Source of the DNA: Limnanthes douglasii subsp. nivea
Lineage: Eukaryota; Streptophyta; Magnoliopsida; Brassicales; Limnanthaceae
Direction of reading: 5' to 3'
Length of the DNA stretch: 64,000 nt
Assembly: GCA_036936605.1 (NCBI GenBank)
Contig: JAUPFV010000004.1
Location: 89,864,334 to 89,928,333, forward strand
Shown here: piece by piece, positions 36,260-48,589 of the stretch
Layout: each line of letters begins with the position of its first letter
How positions within the stretch are numbered: the stretch's first letter is position 1
Notes under the pieces: generated by a model
Seen by the model: the letters and a program-made list of their open reading frames with translations, nothing else
Told to the model about the DNA's origin: nothing
Databases searched by the model: none
Position numbers and translations under genes: made by a program

Positions 36260-38360
36260 AAATATGCAGTCTTAAATCTTCTCACCTAAATGTCCTAACA
36301 TCCACTAAAATTTTAAGTCAAAGTACATTAATTATATTTCAAGTAGTAAAACTTTAATACGTTATCATGTTATATTTTGTTCTTTGTATATATTAAAGGA
36401 TTTTAAGATTATTTTCTATTGTCCTATGAGTAATTTATTAACTATTTACCTAAGAATTATATTATGAATGTTACGCTATATTTATCAAACTTGAGAATAT
36501 ATCAAATTTCAAACGATCAAGGTATATGTAATTATTTGTATGTATCATTTTTTTAAATACGTTGCGAGACACTAATTAGAAAGTAACGTGCCTTTTTTCG
36601 TCACTGAGTATCATTGTGTTTATAGTTCTTTAGTATATAATTGCATCATAATCGTAATTTAAATATTATATAATAGACTCATAATATATCAGCAGCTATC
36701 TTGATTAATCTTGATTTTTAATACATAAAGCACATCATCCATGTGTTTTATATCAAATTTATTTTATATCAATGTCATAGTGATATACAACAAACTTTTA
36801 TTGTTAAATAAAATAAATATGCCTTTGTAATAGAATACTAAAATTATTTTTCTACTTACATAAACATTATGATACATATAATTCTTTATGTAATTGATCT
36901 AAAAAATGAGACGATATCTAAACAATATTATAGTATTATTAAGAAGATACTTATTTGATCTCATAGATAAATTTTTAAAAATTTAAACCGTCAAATTTTA
37001 ATGGCCAAATATAAAATTTTAAGCTACATCGGATACAGAGTTTCTTCAATATTGTTATTAAAAATATTTATTATATTATTCATATGGTGAAGCTCAATAT
37101 CAAAATGCATAACTATAGTATTGTTATTTTGAATAGTCATCTTGAATAAACTAGAGAGAAAAATTATTTTTATAGTCAATCATTTCATGATGGATGAATA
37201 TTTGGTATAAGACGTGTTTTGTATATCTTTATGTTACTTTCGATTCCCGTTTAGTTTTAAATATTTATTTATGACCGATCATTGTTTTTCTTTTAGATAA
37301 TAGGACAAGATCTAAGAGGAATCTTAAAAACCGATGGGAGAACAATTATTTATGTCATAAAAATCCTTATGTGCTAGAGGGTAGCCTCATATTTTTGTAT
37401 GTTATAGGATTTTCAGGTTGCACAATTTCGTAAAGAGGCCGAGTTTGTTCTTCTTAAACAACACCAACATAAAAGTGGAAGATTGAACATCAAAGTTAAA
37501 AATCTCTAACTATATTTTTAGCAATAATACAATCGATAATAAAAATAGGCCATCATTATTTGTAACTAAACTAATTATTTTTTATTCTTTATTAAACACA
37601 ATCTTGTTTTATAAACCATTCCCTCAAACTCAATATGCTATAGAAAATAGTGGTTCTTATCTCGAAAATTGTTTGTAGTGTGGAGTCTTAAAGATTTTTA
37701 AACTCGAAAATAATCTACACATTCAATTAAATTTATAATTAAATGTTTTAGATTTTAGCTTATATTTATTAAAACCTATTAGGTTTTTTTCTATCGTTCA
37801 TTCTCATATGTAAGTGTTTTAAATTGGATTTCCACTTATTTTAAAGCTCTTACGGTATTTTAGAAGTTGTTTTAGAAAGTATTATCTTAAAAATATGTGT
37901 TCTAGAGTTAATAAATATATTCTATGGTAAAATTAAATGGTTATACTCTGAACTAGTCTCTATAAATTACAATTTTGTTACTCAAACACATTTTTCATAA
38001 TGGAAAAACCCGATAAAATTATACTAAATGATTAAACTACACTCTTTTTGGTATAATGTATACGATTTTTTATGTTTTTTATTTAATTTTTTATATTTTC
38101 CATAATCTTTATCATTATAACCAAATTTAAGGCTTTTAGTTATTTTATCAGATTGTAACCCAACATCGGTCTTCAAAGCAATTAAACTTATTCATAGATT
38201 ATGGTTTTTAATACTGCAGATATTGATTACTCATATTGCAAAAAAATAATTTATGGATTAGATACAATATATTTGGTCATTCCAGTAAGTGAAATGAAAT
38301 GGTTTATTGATGTATGCATGTAGTATAGTAAGAATTTTATCTCGTTATGTACATTAAAAT
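36260..38360. other. AT-rich sequence without recognisable gene
   Basis: About 2.1 kb with many stops in all frames. I see no transposon end, protein family or repeat that I can support. Confidence 0.6.
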
Positions 38361-38371
38361 TTCCTTTATTT

Positions 38372-38977
38372 CCTTGGCACTTCGGAGGGAATTTAATTAT
38401 CCTCAAGAAATGGGTCCCACTCTCTACTCTGATCAAAGATCCCCATAAGGAAATCCCAATTTGGGTCAAAGTCTTCAATCTTCCTTTGGAGCTCTGGACC
38501 GCGGAGGGATTTAGCAAAATTGGTTCGGTTCTTGGCAATCCTCTTTATGTGGATTATCAAACTGAAAAGATGGAGAAACTCCGCTTTGCTCGCATTTGCA
38601 TCTTGATTGCTGCAGGAGTAGAAATCCGCCGCGAGCTCACTTTCAAGATAAGGGACAAACATATTTCGGTGAATTTTGAATACCAAGGGCTCCCTCCACA
38701 ATGTGCAAACTGTATTGTCTTTGGACACACCTCCATCAAGTGTAAAAAAGGAACTTCCAAAATTCCTTTCGGTCACCTCTCGCATACTACATCGGAGGAA
38801 TCTGATCCTTCTGAGATTGAGCCATCTCGTCTAAGTGGACAGCGTCTTGATTCCCTTGAGGAAGTCAAGGAAGTGGAAAGCGGAAAGGAGGTGGATTCGC
38901 CTCCTAAAATGCACCGTATCTCCGAGGAAAAGGCTAAGGGTATTCTGGATTTGCCCTCCGACAGGGCCATCGTCTAG
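38372..38977 (+). CDS. LINE-B ORF1, 5'-truncated (DUF4283-like, zinc knuckle)
   Basis: Open from the insertion point to the TAG at 38975, about 201 codons; the true start is lost. It begins PWHFGGNLIILKKWVPLS, the middle of the DUF4283-type domain of plant LINE ORF1, runs through IPIWVKVFNLPLELWT, and has a zinc knuckle PPQCANCIVFGHTSIKC (38692-38742; Cys-2-Cys-4-His-4-Cys). The tail is Ser/Glu-rich. The protein would bind LINE RNA in a ribonucleoprotein particle. ORF2 starts 21 bases after the stop codon, so ORF2 may be translated by reinitiation. Confidence 0.85.
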   Translation, partial: PWHFGGNLIILKKWVPLSTLIKDPHKEIPIWVKVFNLPLELWTAEGFSKIGSVLGNPLYVDYQTEKMEKLRFARICILIAAGVEIRRELTFKIRDKHISVNFEYQGLPPQCANCIVFGHTSIKCKKGTSKIPFGHLSHTTSEESDPSEIEPSRLSGQRLDSLEEVKEVESGKEVDSPPKMHRISEEKAKGILDLPSDRAIV

Positions 38978-38998
38978 TGCGCTATAAGTATCCTATTT

Positions 38999-40795
38999 AT
39001 GAATATTGCTTCATGGAATGTGAGGGGCTTAAACGACCCTGTTAGACAAAAAGACGTTACAGACTTTATTATCACCAATAGTATATCACTGTTAATTTTA
39101 GTTGAAACAAAAGTTCATTTGTCCAAAGTCGAGCCGATTCTTCGGAAAATGGTGCCTTTCTGGCATGTCCTTACAAATCATTCGTCTCATCATCTAGGTA
39201 GAATTTGGATTATCTGGAACCCTAGTGTCATTTCCATAACTAGAGAGTCCCAATCACCTCAATTCATCCACTGCTTAGCTAAGCCTCACAATTTCAATGC
39301 TTCCTTTATATTTAATGTAATCTATGCTTTCAATGATGCTGTGGATAGATACCCTCTTTGGAAAGAACTTTCTACCATTTCCATGGTAGACAAGACTATT
39401 CCATGGGTGGTGCTTGGGGACTTCAATTCCATTCGCCACCCGAATGAGCGTATAGGATCCACAGAAAACTGGTCTTCCGCTATAGATGATTTTAATAATT
39501 GTTGTTTCAATTGTGATCTCAGCGATCTGAGATCATCTGGTTTCCATTTCACATGGATTAATAAGAGGCCTCTCAATCTGATTCTATCCAAAATTGATAG
39601 AGTCCTTGTCAATCCTGTCTGGGACGATTTATTTCCAATGTCTTTCGCCCATTTTGGTTTTCTTCGATCTTCCGATCACACTACTGTTACGCTTAACCTT
39701 GGGTTCCCCCGCCCCAAGCGTAAAAAGCCTTTCAAATTTTTTAATATGTGGCAATCGCACCCTCTCTTCAAAGATATTGTGACTAAGAGTTGGAATAGTC
39801 CCATTGCCTCTTCTGGGATGAGATTGATCTCTGAAAAACTAATTAGATTACAATCCATGCTTGTGGGACTCAATCGTAATGAGTTTAGTGACATAAGCTC
39901 CAGAGTGATTAATGCCCCAAAAAGACTATTCCAAGCTCAAACCAGTCTTGATAGTGATCCCCTAAATCCCGCCCTTGTTTTGGAGGAATGTAATGCTTCA
40001 AAAGATTTTATCTTTCTCAGTAGAGCCGAAGAATCTTTTCTGAAACAAAAATCTAGGGAAACCTGGATCAAGCTTGGTGAAAAAAATACAAAAAAATTTC
40101 ATAATAGCATCAAGGCTAGGATTTTTCATAATAAGATTATCTCAATCAGAGATAATAGAGGAGTTACTGTCACCACTCCTGACCGCGTATCCAAGGTATT
40201 TGTGAAATACTTTGATTGCTCCCTTGGGACCAGGCATACGGCCGACTATCCTGGCCTGGAAACCGTTTCTTCTCTCCTAACCTCTAGAGTTACTAGTTTG
40301 GATAAGGATTATATGATTCGTGAGATTACTTGCGAAGAAATAAAATCTGCTATGTTCAGTATTGATAGTAACAAAGCCTCGGGCCCTGATGGTTTCAACT
40401 CTTGCTTTTTCAAATCTAACTGGAGCATTGTTGGCCACGATATCTGTAATGGTGTCCTCGATTTCTTTCACTCTAACTCCCTGGACTACTCTTGGAGCTC
40501 CACTTTAATTTCCCTCATCCCTAAAAAGAACTCTCCATCTGATCATGCCGACTTTAGGCCCATTGCTCTATGCAATGTAAGCTATAAGATAATTTCAAAG
40601 ATCCTTGTCAATAGAATAAAAGATTCCTTCCCTTATCTCATTGACAACTCTCAGTCGGCCTTCGTTAAAGGAAGGAATATTTCGGATAACATCCTCCTAT
40701 CCCAGGAGCTGTTAAAGGGGTATCATACGAACAGTAAGGATAAAAAAGTTGCGCTGAGAATCGATTTAATGAAAGCTTTTGACAATGTTAGATGA
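38999..40795 (+). CDS. LINE-B ORF2 N-terminal part: endonuclease and RT start
   Basis: Starts with ATG at 38999 and runs 598 codons to a TGA. Residues 1-225 are an APE-type endonuclease with all expected motifs: ASWNVRGL (5-12), LVETKVH (about 35), VVLGDFNSI (about 140), FHFTWIN (about 183), KIDRVLVN (about 199) and RSSDHTTVTL (about 225). It nicks target DNA to prime reverse transcription. The RT begins after residue 440 with LIPKKNSPSDHADFRPIALC, SAFVKGRNI and motif A RIDLMKAFD. The TGA at 40793-40795 replaces the Trp usual after FDNVR. The frame goes on directly after it. Confidence 0.9.
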   Translation: MNIASWNVRGLNDPVRQKDVTDFIITNSISLLILVETKVHLSKVEPILRKMVPFWHVLTNHSSHHLGRIWIIWNPSVISITRESQSPQFIHCLAKPHNFNASFIFNVIYAFNDAVDRYPLWKELSTISMVDKTIPWVVLGDFNSIRHPNERIGSTENWSSAIDDFNNCCFNCDLSDLRSSGFHFTWINKRPLNLILSKIDRVLVNPVWDDLFPMSFAHFGFLRSSDHTTVTLNLGFPRPKRKKPFKFFNMWQSHPLFKDIVTKSWNSPIASSGMRLISEKLIRLQSMLVGLNRNEFSDISSRVINAPKRLFQAQTSLDSDPLNPALVLEECNASKDFIFLSRAEESFLKQKSRETWIKLGEKNTKKFHNSIKARIFHNKIISIRDNRGVTVTTPDRVSKVFVKYFDCSLGTRHTADYPGLETVSSLLTSRVTSLDKDYMIREITCEEIKSAMFSIDSNKASGPDGFNSCFFKSNWSIVGHDICNGVLDFFHSNSLDYSWSSTLISLIPKKNSPSDHADFRPIALCNVSYKIISKILVNRIKDSFPYLIDNSQSAFVKGRNISDNILLSQELLKGYHTNSKDKKVALRIDLMKAFDNVR

Positions 40796-42618
40796 CACCT
40801 TATCCTTGACATCCTTGTGGCGATGTATTTCCCGGTCAAAATGATCACCTGGATTATTAAATGTATTTCTTCTCCTTCCTACTCCATCAATTTAAATGGG
40901 GACCCTTATGGCAATATCAAAGGAAGGAAAGGCCTTAGGCAAGGCGATCCGCTCTCCCCTTTCCTCTTTGTTCTTGTCATGCAGGTTCTTTCGAGCATTC
41001 TTCAGGAGAAAAGCAAAAAATGAGGATTTCCGGTATCATTGGAAATGTCAGAAACTAAAAATCACTAATCTAAGTTTTGCTGATGATTTAATGATTTTTT
41101 GTCATGGGGATGTCCGTTCCCTTTCCCTGATTAAAGAGGCCCTTGATGAATTCTATATTCTCTCTGGCCTAAAAGTCAATCCCTCAAAAAGTCAAATCTT
41201 CCTTTCTGGAATTGAAGAGCCTCTTCGTGGGAATCTTGAGAGTATCTTGGAATTTGTAGAAGGATCCCTCCCGGTTAAAGACTTGGGAGTGCCCCTCCTT
41301 ACTAGCAGTCTAACCTATACTAACTATCGTCCGCTCCTTCATAAAATCACATCGAGAATAGATTCATGGACCACTAAGCACCTCTCTTATGCTGGAAGAC
41401 TTCAACTCATTAAGTCTGTCTTATTTGCGAGTCAAGTCTATTGGTCTTCCATTTTCATCCTTCCCTCAAGGATTTTAAAAGAATTGACCCAATACCTCAG
41501 TCGATTCCTTTGGTCTGGCTCGGCAATGAAAATTCATGGAGCCAAAGTAGCTTGGACCTCAGTCACGTTACCCACCATAGAGGGTGGCCTTGGGATTCTT
41601 GACTTAAAAATCTGGAATCAGGCGGTTGTCCTAAAACACTTATGGTCGATTGTGCGTAATAATCCTCAATCCATTTGGAGTGATTGGATTAAGATGGAAA
41701 AAATTAAAAATAATAATTTATGGATCCTTCCCCTTGGATCCTCTCCCTCATGGATCTGGAGGAAGATTCTTCGTCTTCGTCCTCTGGCTTCTAAACTTTG
41801 CAGGGTTGCAATTGGAAATGGCTCAAGTACCTCCTTCTGGTTTGACCCATGGCTTATCTCTTCATCTCTAGCTTCCTATTATGGAGAAAGTATTATAAAG
41901 GACTCGAGACTTGGGAAATCTCTCAAGGTCTCCGATTTCTTACTCAATGGAAACTGGATTTGGCCTTCAAATGCAAGATCGGCTAATGCTTGCAATCGCG
42001 CAAACCTGAGGGAAATCAAATCTCTCATTCTCGCTCTTCCCCCGCCTACCTCTCTCCTCAATGATACTACGTTCTGGAAGGCAAAAGTTGGAAGCCCAAC
42101 CTTCCACTATCAAGGACACGTACCATGCCATTCGATCGCCCAACCCTAAAGTAGGGTGGGCCGGGTTAGTTTGGAACAAATCTAATATTCCGCGTCACTC
42201 TTTCATTTTATGGCTCGCTATCTTAGGTAAGCTTGTCATGAAAGAAAATCTCCTCAGTTGGGATTATAACATCCCACCTGTTTGTGTCCTTTGCAACTCT
42301 GAAAATGAAACCATCACTCATCTTTTCTTTGAGTACAGCTTCATTCAGAGTATATGGACCAATGCTAGCATTAAACTAGGATTCCCCTTTACAGCTTCTG
42401 ATTGGCAGACTTGGGTCGGTGAAGCGACTAATTGGTCCTCCCATCGAAACCACTCAATTTGGCAGTCTTGCTTTGCCGCTGTAATATACCACGTCTGGAA
42501 GGAGAGAAACCTTAGAACATTTGGTTCCCCTTCGGCCTTAGTATCCTTGGTGTCCCACCGATTTTTCTCGGACCTTCGACTTAGATTTCAAGGCACCAAG
42601 ACTGGGTGGCCTTTCTAA
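40796..42618 (+). pseudogene. LINE-B ORF2 C-terminal part: RT motifs B-C, thumb, zf-RVT
   Basis: After the TGA the same frame continues to 41023 with LNGDPYGNIKGRKGLRQGD (motif B). One extra A in an A run near 41011 shifts the frame (LINE-A has one base fewer there). The next frame carries NLSFADDLMIFCHGD (motif C), KDLGVPLLTSSL, the thumb and NLWILPLGSSPSW up to about 42090. A second frameshift then moves to the frame 42061-42618 with AGLVWNKSNIPRHSF and the zf-RVT cluster CVLCNSENETITHLFFEY (the last Cys is Tyr). No RNase H domain is present. Confidence 0.85.
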
Positions 42619-42950
42619 ATTTAATATTTACTACTCCTTTTCTCTTAAATTGCAGGATGGCTCAGATGAGAGCAGTTCAGGATCCGACTCCTCTTTGGAC
42701 CGATTGGTGGATTGCGGCTACTTACTCGGATATCCATTTTTTTTTCAGCACCTTTAGTCTATTTGTACTGAACTTATCCACTCCCTTCTAGGAATGGAAA
42801 GTATCTCCTGATATTTCTTTCCGCATAGACGTTGTTTTAATAGTTTATTGATGTATTCTCGGGGTATGCCCCAGATATGATGTATGAACCATTTTTATTT
42901 TATTTAATGCATTTTAAACACCAAAAAAATAAAAAATAAATTCCTTTATT

Positions 42951-44925
42951 ATGGTGTTTGTCCTTGTTACAGTCGATGTAGAATTGAAAGTTAAAATAAT
43001 CAAGTGAACCTAATACAACTTTCTTAACTAGTTTGTCAATTTTACATTTCAAGGTGGATTTTAACTTTTGTTTTATTGTTGAAGATTATTTATTGCATTG
43101 CTTCATCTTAACTAATAACAATATTAAACTTATATAAATTATCATCATATTTTAAATTTTACGTGTTAATACTTTTATTATCATAAAAGTACACTTTAAA
43201 ACAAACCATTCTAAAATATATACAAATAACTGATTTTTTTTAATAATGAAAAAATTACTAATTTCTTTATAATATATTAATATATGTTAATATAATATAT
43301 TTTTAATGCTAAAAATATATATTAGCAAAAAAAATGAAATTATAAATTACTTCGATTTGGCACAGTCTCTCTTATGTTGCAAAGATAAATAATTTGTCAT
43401 CACATAGGTTTCAACTTTGGGGTGTATCTTGTAAAAAAACAAAAATATGAGTGATTTACTATGTATCAATTCAACAAGTATTTATAGTCATAAAAACTAA
43501 AATAGTGTATGAACACGTGACTGGTTACCATATATGACAATCAAATTATTTTATTTTTCATTTTTGAAACAATTTGTTCTAATCTTTCAAAATAAACAAC
43601 CCATAACTTTCAGAGTTATTTTTAATTCCCGAATTCTAAAATTTGTGGAACTAAACATTTTGCTGACCTCAAGATGATCATCGTGTTGATCTTTTTAGTG
43701 TTCAAAATTTTTCCTACTCATGTAGGACATAGGAATGAGCCATCAATATAAGTTTGGAGTTTATAACAAGCATATTTTTTTTGCCATCCCCCGTTTTTTT
43801 ATTTTATGTTAGTTAATATAGTAATCAGCGCTTTAATATTAACTCTACAAAACTTGAAGATGCTTCGAGTTCAAAAAGTTTTATACATAAATCTTTGTAT
43901 CAAAGATGCATTTATGAAGTATTAGTAGACTTATATGGTTTAGTTATTCCTATATTTCAAACAATATATTATTTTGAGAAGTGCTCTAATATTATAAATC
44001 GATGGATTGGTCCTTTATATTTTAATGATCTATTTATTAACACTTAAGAGAATAATCATATCACATTTCTCTTCCATGAAGTTTCTACCATTAAAAATCA
44101 AAAATTCGTTTTTGTGCTCCAAAAGTTATTATTCTTATCTTAACATAAAAACAAAATAATAATGTAACTCTCAATATCATAACTATATGATATTATTATG
44201 AAATACATAATTACAACTCTATATGATCATGTGACGCTCAATATCATAACTATACTATACACGTATGACCATCTGTGATATGTTCAAATATATTAAATTT
44301 TTAAGGTTGGGTTATGCTCACAATACATCACACCGTAATCGTCTAAACTTATGCAAAAAGTAGCAAACATCGATCATTGTGGTAATATATATTTAGTTCA
44401 TTAAAACAAATAAATCTCAAACATCTATAAAGTTTTTTGTGTATACATGTCCATTAGTGTTTTTATCTTATCACGTAACTAACTTTCAAAATATATTCTG
44501 AAAAGCAACGATATAGCATTGATCAATTTATTAGTATGTTTGGTTCTTTACATCTTATTGAAAGTACGTGAAAAATTTAAAGAAAGTTAACAAAAAATAC
44601 CACAAAGCTTTTAACATGAAATATTTAACATGTACACTAGCACATATCATAATCATATTGACATTATACGTATGATAAAACGATAAACTCAAAAATTAAA
44701 ATTAAAAAAATCAAAATTTTCAACAAATAAATAGTACTCATGCAGTGGTGAATTGCTCGCTCTATCAAAATGATTATTATTAAGTTACTGAATGTGCCTC
44801 ACCGCAGGATAGAACCCATTATCCAAATTAAGATAATGTTCGTCAAGAAGAGCATATTGCTTGAATCATAGAATTCACCATCTTCACAACATCATATATG
44901 TGTTGATATTGGTGTGGTTAATTTC
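42951..44925. other. AT-rich sequence without recognisable gene
   Basis: No coding signal. A CTCAATATCATAACTATA block occurs twice (near 44169 and 44237) in a small local duplication. Nothing else can be supported. Confidence 0.6.
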
Positions 44926-45172
44926 TGTATGAGGGTAATTTTGTAAAATATTTTGGAAAATTTAATGTTTAAGTTAGAGAGTAGTGATATAATTAAGTTG
45001 TGTGCTAGCAGTAAATTTTGATTACCCTCATTAATGAAAGTGGTTGAGGTAGTTATACTTAATTAAGACCCTTGGGCCTGTTGGGTCAGATCATGGAGTC
45101 GGGTCAAGTTTAAGGACCTATTAGCCCAAGATGTAAGGTGACCAGCACCTAGCTTAGTCACACTCCATTACA
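44926..45172 (-). repeat. Probable E2 3' LTR
   Basis: The segment begins TGTATGAGGG and ends CTCCATTACA on the plus strand, so it has TG...CA ends with a short imperfect inverted match (TGTATG/TGTAATG). It lies 543 bases from the first ATG of the E2 antisense gene; in E1 that distance is 613. Without the second LTR this cannot be proven. An inverted pair TGAGGGTAAT/ATTACCCTCA at 44930-45030 alternatively suggests a small MITE. Confidence 0.4.
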
Positions 45173-45612
45173 TTTGTCCTGTCTAGTTTTTTATAATAGT
45201 GGTCATGTTCAAACAACCCTCCGGATAAAGGCAAATTATAGTGTCTAAAATATATGAACTCATCAATAGCCCCTTTAGGTCTTGCAAAAGCTTTGGAAGA
45301 TCTAACCTTTGAGAATCAAAATTAATTCTTTTCGATCTATTCAAACGGCAGATTTTAACTTCTTTTGTTAAGAATCTCAAGAGTTACTCTGTTCGAAATT
45401 TAGTGGGACTGATTTTACCATTTAGAATTTCAAGAGTCTTTTTTCAAAGTGGGACACGTATCAGGCTCTAGTTTGACCTCTCAGTCGTTTTTCTACTAGA
45501 TTCTTACCTACTAGGCTAGAAAGTTACCTAGGTTTTAACTCTTATACTTTTTAGCCCTTAATAATTGTTTCTTATCGTTCCACTCTCTTAGGTAACTCCA
45601 ATTATTTACTGT

Positions 45613-45620
45613 TATATAAA
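45613..45620 (+). promoter_or_regulatory. TATA box of the E2 antisense gene
   Basis: TATATAAA lies 102 bases before the ATG at 45715 that opens the antisense gene frame. E1 has a TATA box in the corresponding place, 116 bases before its ATG. No coding frame other than the antisense gene follows it. Confidence 0.6.
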
Positions 45621-45714
45621 TTCACTTCACTGTTTAATTGTCTTCAAATAAAAACACAAGCATTTTTAGTTAGAGAAATCTCAGTACACTCTTCAATTTG
45701 TGTTCGACTCATTT

Positions 45715-48589
45715 ATGTTAACAGCTAAAAACGCGCTAGTAAAATGAGGTTGGTTAAACTTGTCTGAATTGGAGAGAGCGAGAAAAGTTACAAAAGACAA
45801 ACAAATTCATGTTGGCCTTACTGTTTCTCCTGGTGAAAGAATCAATCAAACACAAGTAAACACATACCAGGGTTTATCACCCTCAAAACCACCCGAGGTT
45901 AGAAAACTACCCTTTGTTTCAAGCTTTTCTCCTCTACAATCAGGGTCCTCTGTTCAAGAGTCCCAAAACCCTCTCCCTAAAGAGAAATCTGTTTCCAGCC
46001 TAAGAAAGTCTTCACCTTTTATCATTATGGGTTCAGACACAGGATAATCCCCTGAGAATCATACCCCTTGCCGAATAACTCGTCAATATAAATCTAAATT
46101 CACTCCTACCTCCTCAAAACCCAGCAGTTCGGAGGCAGTAAAACCTTTGCCAGAAATCAAATTATCCGGACAGCAGCCCCTGGCAGAATCCAAACCATCC
46201 GAACAGCCTTCCATTGTAATGGAAGAAAATATGTATGATAGTGTAGATGACTCTCCCTTTGAGGAATCTGGACAAACGGATGACACAACTGCGGATCAAA
46301 AGGGCAAGACTAAAGTAGGTCTGACTTATCCAGATGCGCTTCCGGAGAGTCTGGAAGGGAAAGTAGGGCCAAATTTCAAGAAGGTCAGTGTGAAATACTT
46401 GCTATCTCATCAGATATAGCCTACGTATACACGCATACCGCTGAGTTGGGTCGTATTCGTACGAAGTGGAGAATCACTGAGTCTGTCAATGTGAGAATGT
46501 GAGTCACCCTAGAAACTCCGATAGACTGCAACCCCAAGGAGTCAGTGGTCTATACAAATGTGCTGAGCTAGTGACTCCAGTTTCCTTTGGATCCGGACAT
46601 AATCAGGTACTTTCACCTGACCAAATTATTTCCAAGTCAGTTGAGCCCAAACGCCTGGTACACCCTGACGGCTGGTATCATGGCTTCCAGACTATCCAAG
46701 ATTCCACTACCAATGGAACAATTCGCTGTTGTGGTGAATTTGTGCAAAAATCATCATATCCCCTTCTACCATTACAACATTGGGAATGACTACAAGGTAG
46801 TAAACGATCTATTAGAGTCACAAAAGCCGTGGATGACACAATATTTGTTCATCAACGGGGCCTAGGAGAATGGGAATAAAATCAAGGTTGACTCTAAACC
46901 AAGCTAGATGACCAGTCGCTAGAAGAGCATTGATAAGTTTTATTCATGTCTTCTTTAATCTTTCAAATACTAGGTAGTAATGATTTGCATCTCTTTCTAG
47001 TTTTTCCAAAAGAGTTCTCGGACTATGTAGAGGCAGGTCAAGACACATGTGCCAAGCTAAACGCTTGGGCCTTAGAGAAATGGGACAATACTTTTCACAA
47101 CTGTTTCACATCGGGGAATTTTATGAGGTCTCATTTGTGGAACACCACAGGGAGAAGAGATCTCTACTGGGAAGAACTGACCACCCCTCTTCGTGCAGAT
47201 GTTATCTTGAGGAGGATTGGGACTTAAGATGTGAATCTTTACCTGCCTTCTAGGGACAAAGCCTCTATTCATCTGAACAAGATGAAGAATAAGAGAAAGA
47301 AAAAAATCACAACAGACCCACTTCAAACAACCACCGAAGGGACCGGTTTGGAGAACCAAGGAGGCATAAATGATGCTCTGCTGGAAGCAGTAGAAGTTAC
47401 TGTTAAGGAGGCTGGTGGGTCGGAAAACCCACCAAAAATTTGAAAGAAGGATAAAAACCGCAAAGCAAGTAGTGATGAAAAAGCTGCAAAGAAAAAAAAA
47501 GTCACTCTGAGATCATAGGTATTTTTGCGCCCTTCTTTAGTCCCTCCTCCAGCTCCTGTCGATTCTACCTTACAAGAGGAAATTTCACCCAATCTTTATT
47601 CCGAACCGGCCAATGTTGATGGAGAGGTAAATCTTGATGATTTTCAGAACATTAACATATATTTTAATGATTTGGAAAAAGATAATTTTGCGGGGCCTTA
47701 CTGTCCTCCCAACTCATCCAACGTTGTGACCCACAATGGTGAGACTTGCGCGATATCAAGCAAGCAAGATACCTTGAGTCATGCCCTCTTGGGTTACATT
47801 CGTCCAGTGGTTGATTATGAGAGACAAGTGAGGGATAAAACTACCATCATAAACTCCCTGACTTCAGAGAAACAGAGCTTTACAAACGATTTTCCTGCCG
47901 CTCAGCAAAGCATAGAGTCATTAAAGAAGGAGAAGGAGAATTTAGCTACCAAACTGCTCAACTCTGAAGAGGCCAGCAAAAACCTTCAAACCAAGTATTA
48001 CGGACTGGAGAGTTCTTCTTCAAAAGAGATCACAACTTTGAAGGAGCAACTAAAAACTAAGGACACGACTATCCAGACTTTATCTAATGAAAAAGTCAAG
48101 TTGGAGAAAACTGTCCAAGAGAGGACCGAAGAAAATGCTTCCTTAGTACACAACTAAGCTCAATAAATAACTGCAGGGATAGAGAAGTATGCTAGTGAAA
48201 TAGTAGATTCCCTAGAGAAGAAGGATGATGGAATTAAATCTGGCATGGTCTTACTGTTTCATGAGATCTTTCCTAAGAGGACTCTTAGTCCTTTGTGGAA
48301 ATATGTGGACTATGATGACCTCCCTTTCCATACGATGGCTGATGGTGACAAGCACAACTACTCTAGTGGGATAGATTCTGAAGACGATGAAGAGCTTGGT
48401 GAGAGTTCAAGTGCTGAACTCAAAAGTCCAAAAAAGATGGTGGTGAAGAAAAATCTGAAAGGAACAAGCCATAAGGTTGCATTGTGTATTTTTCTTTTTG
48501 TTAAAAAACTAAAGTCCTTGAATGGCCAATGCATGTTATTTCATTGTTTGTTTAATCTTTGTGTTGTAAAACTCAAAATTCTTGAATAG
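45715..48589 (+). pseudogene. E2 antisense gene: Transposase_28-type protein (broken)
   Basis: Transcribed against E2 pol. From ATG 45715 a Lys-containing start runs into a stop, then pieces follow: SPFIIMGS (46011 on, matching KFLIMGEDG in E1), ESVNVRM near 46480 and FPLDPDII, SQLSPNAWYTLTAGIMASRL (46587-46700), the core of the Pfam 'putative gypsy type transposon' domain. After an intron (about 46948-47000, acceptor CTCTTTCTAG) comes FPKEFSDYVEAGQ ... NFMRSHLWN (to 47227), as in E1. A coiled coil with many Lys/Glu heptads (47800-48157) and FHEIFPKRTLSPLWKY with an acidic SEDDEELGE tail (48260-48400) complete it. Several stops make this copy inactive. The protein's role is unknown. Confidence 0.75.
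46948..47000 (+). other. Probable 53-base phase-1 intron of the E2 antisense gene
   Basis: The acceptor CTCTTTCTAG ends at 47000. Joining T at 46947 to TT at 47001 makes the upstream Transposase_28 frame continuous with the downstream FPKEF frame. A GT donor at the right phase begins at 46948 (GTCTTCTTTA). The E1 intron at the homologous place is also 53 bases and phase 1. Confidence 0.6.

Larger units (their letters stand above)
38371..42940 (+). mobile_element. LINE-B: nearly complete L1-type LINE with 10-bp target-site duplication
   Basis: TTCCTTTATT flanks the insertion at 38361-38370 and 42941-42950. The copy starts inside ORF1, has ORF2 from 38999, and ends in an A-rich tail (CCAAAAAAATAAAAAATAAA). 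Length is 4570 bp. The 3' UTR shares TCTCGGGGTATGCCCC with LINE-A, so both are one family. ORF2 is broken by one stop and two frameshifts. Confidence 0.9.

Noticed and set aside
44930..45033. Small MITE with TGAGGGTAAT inverted ends
   Set aside because: Not excluded, but the segment fits better as part of the E2 LTR because of TG...CA ends and distance to the antisense gene. No matching target duplication was seen (GTA against TTA).
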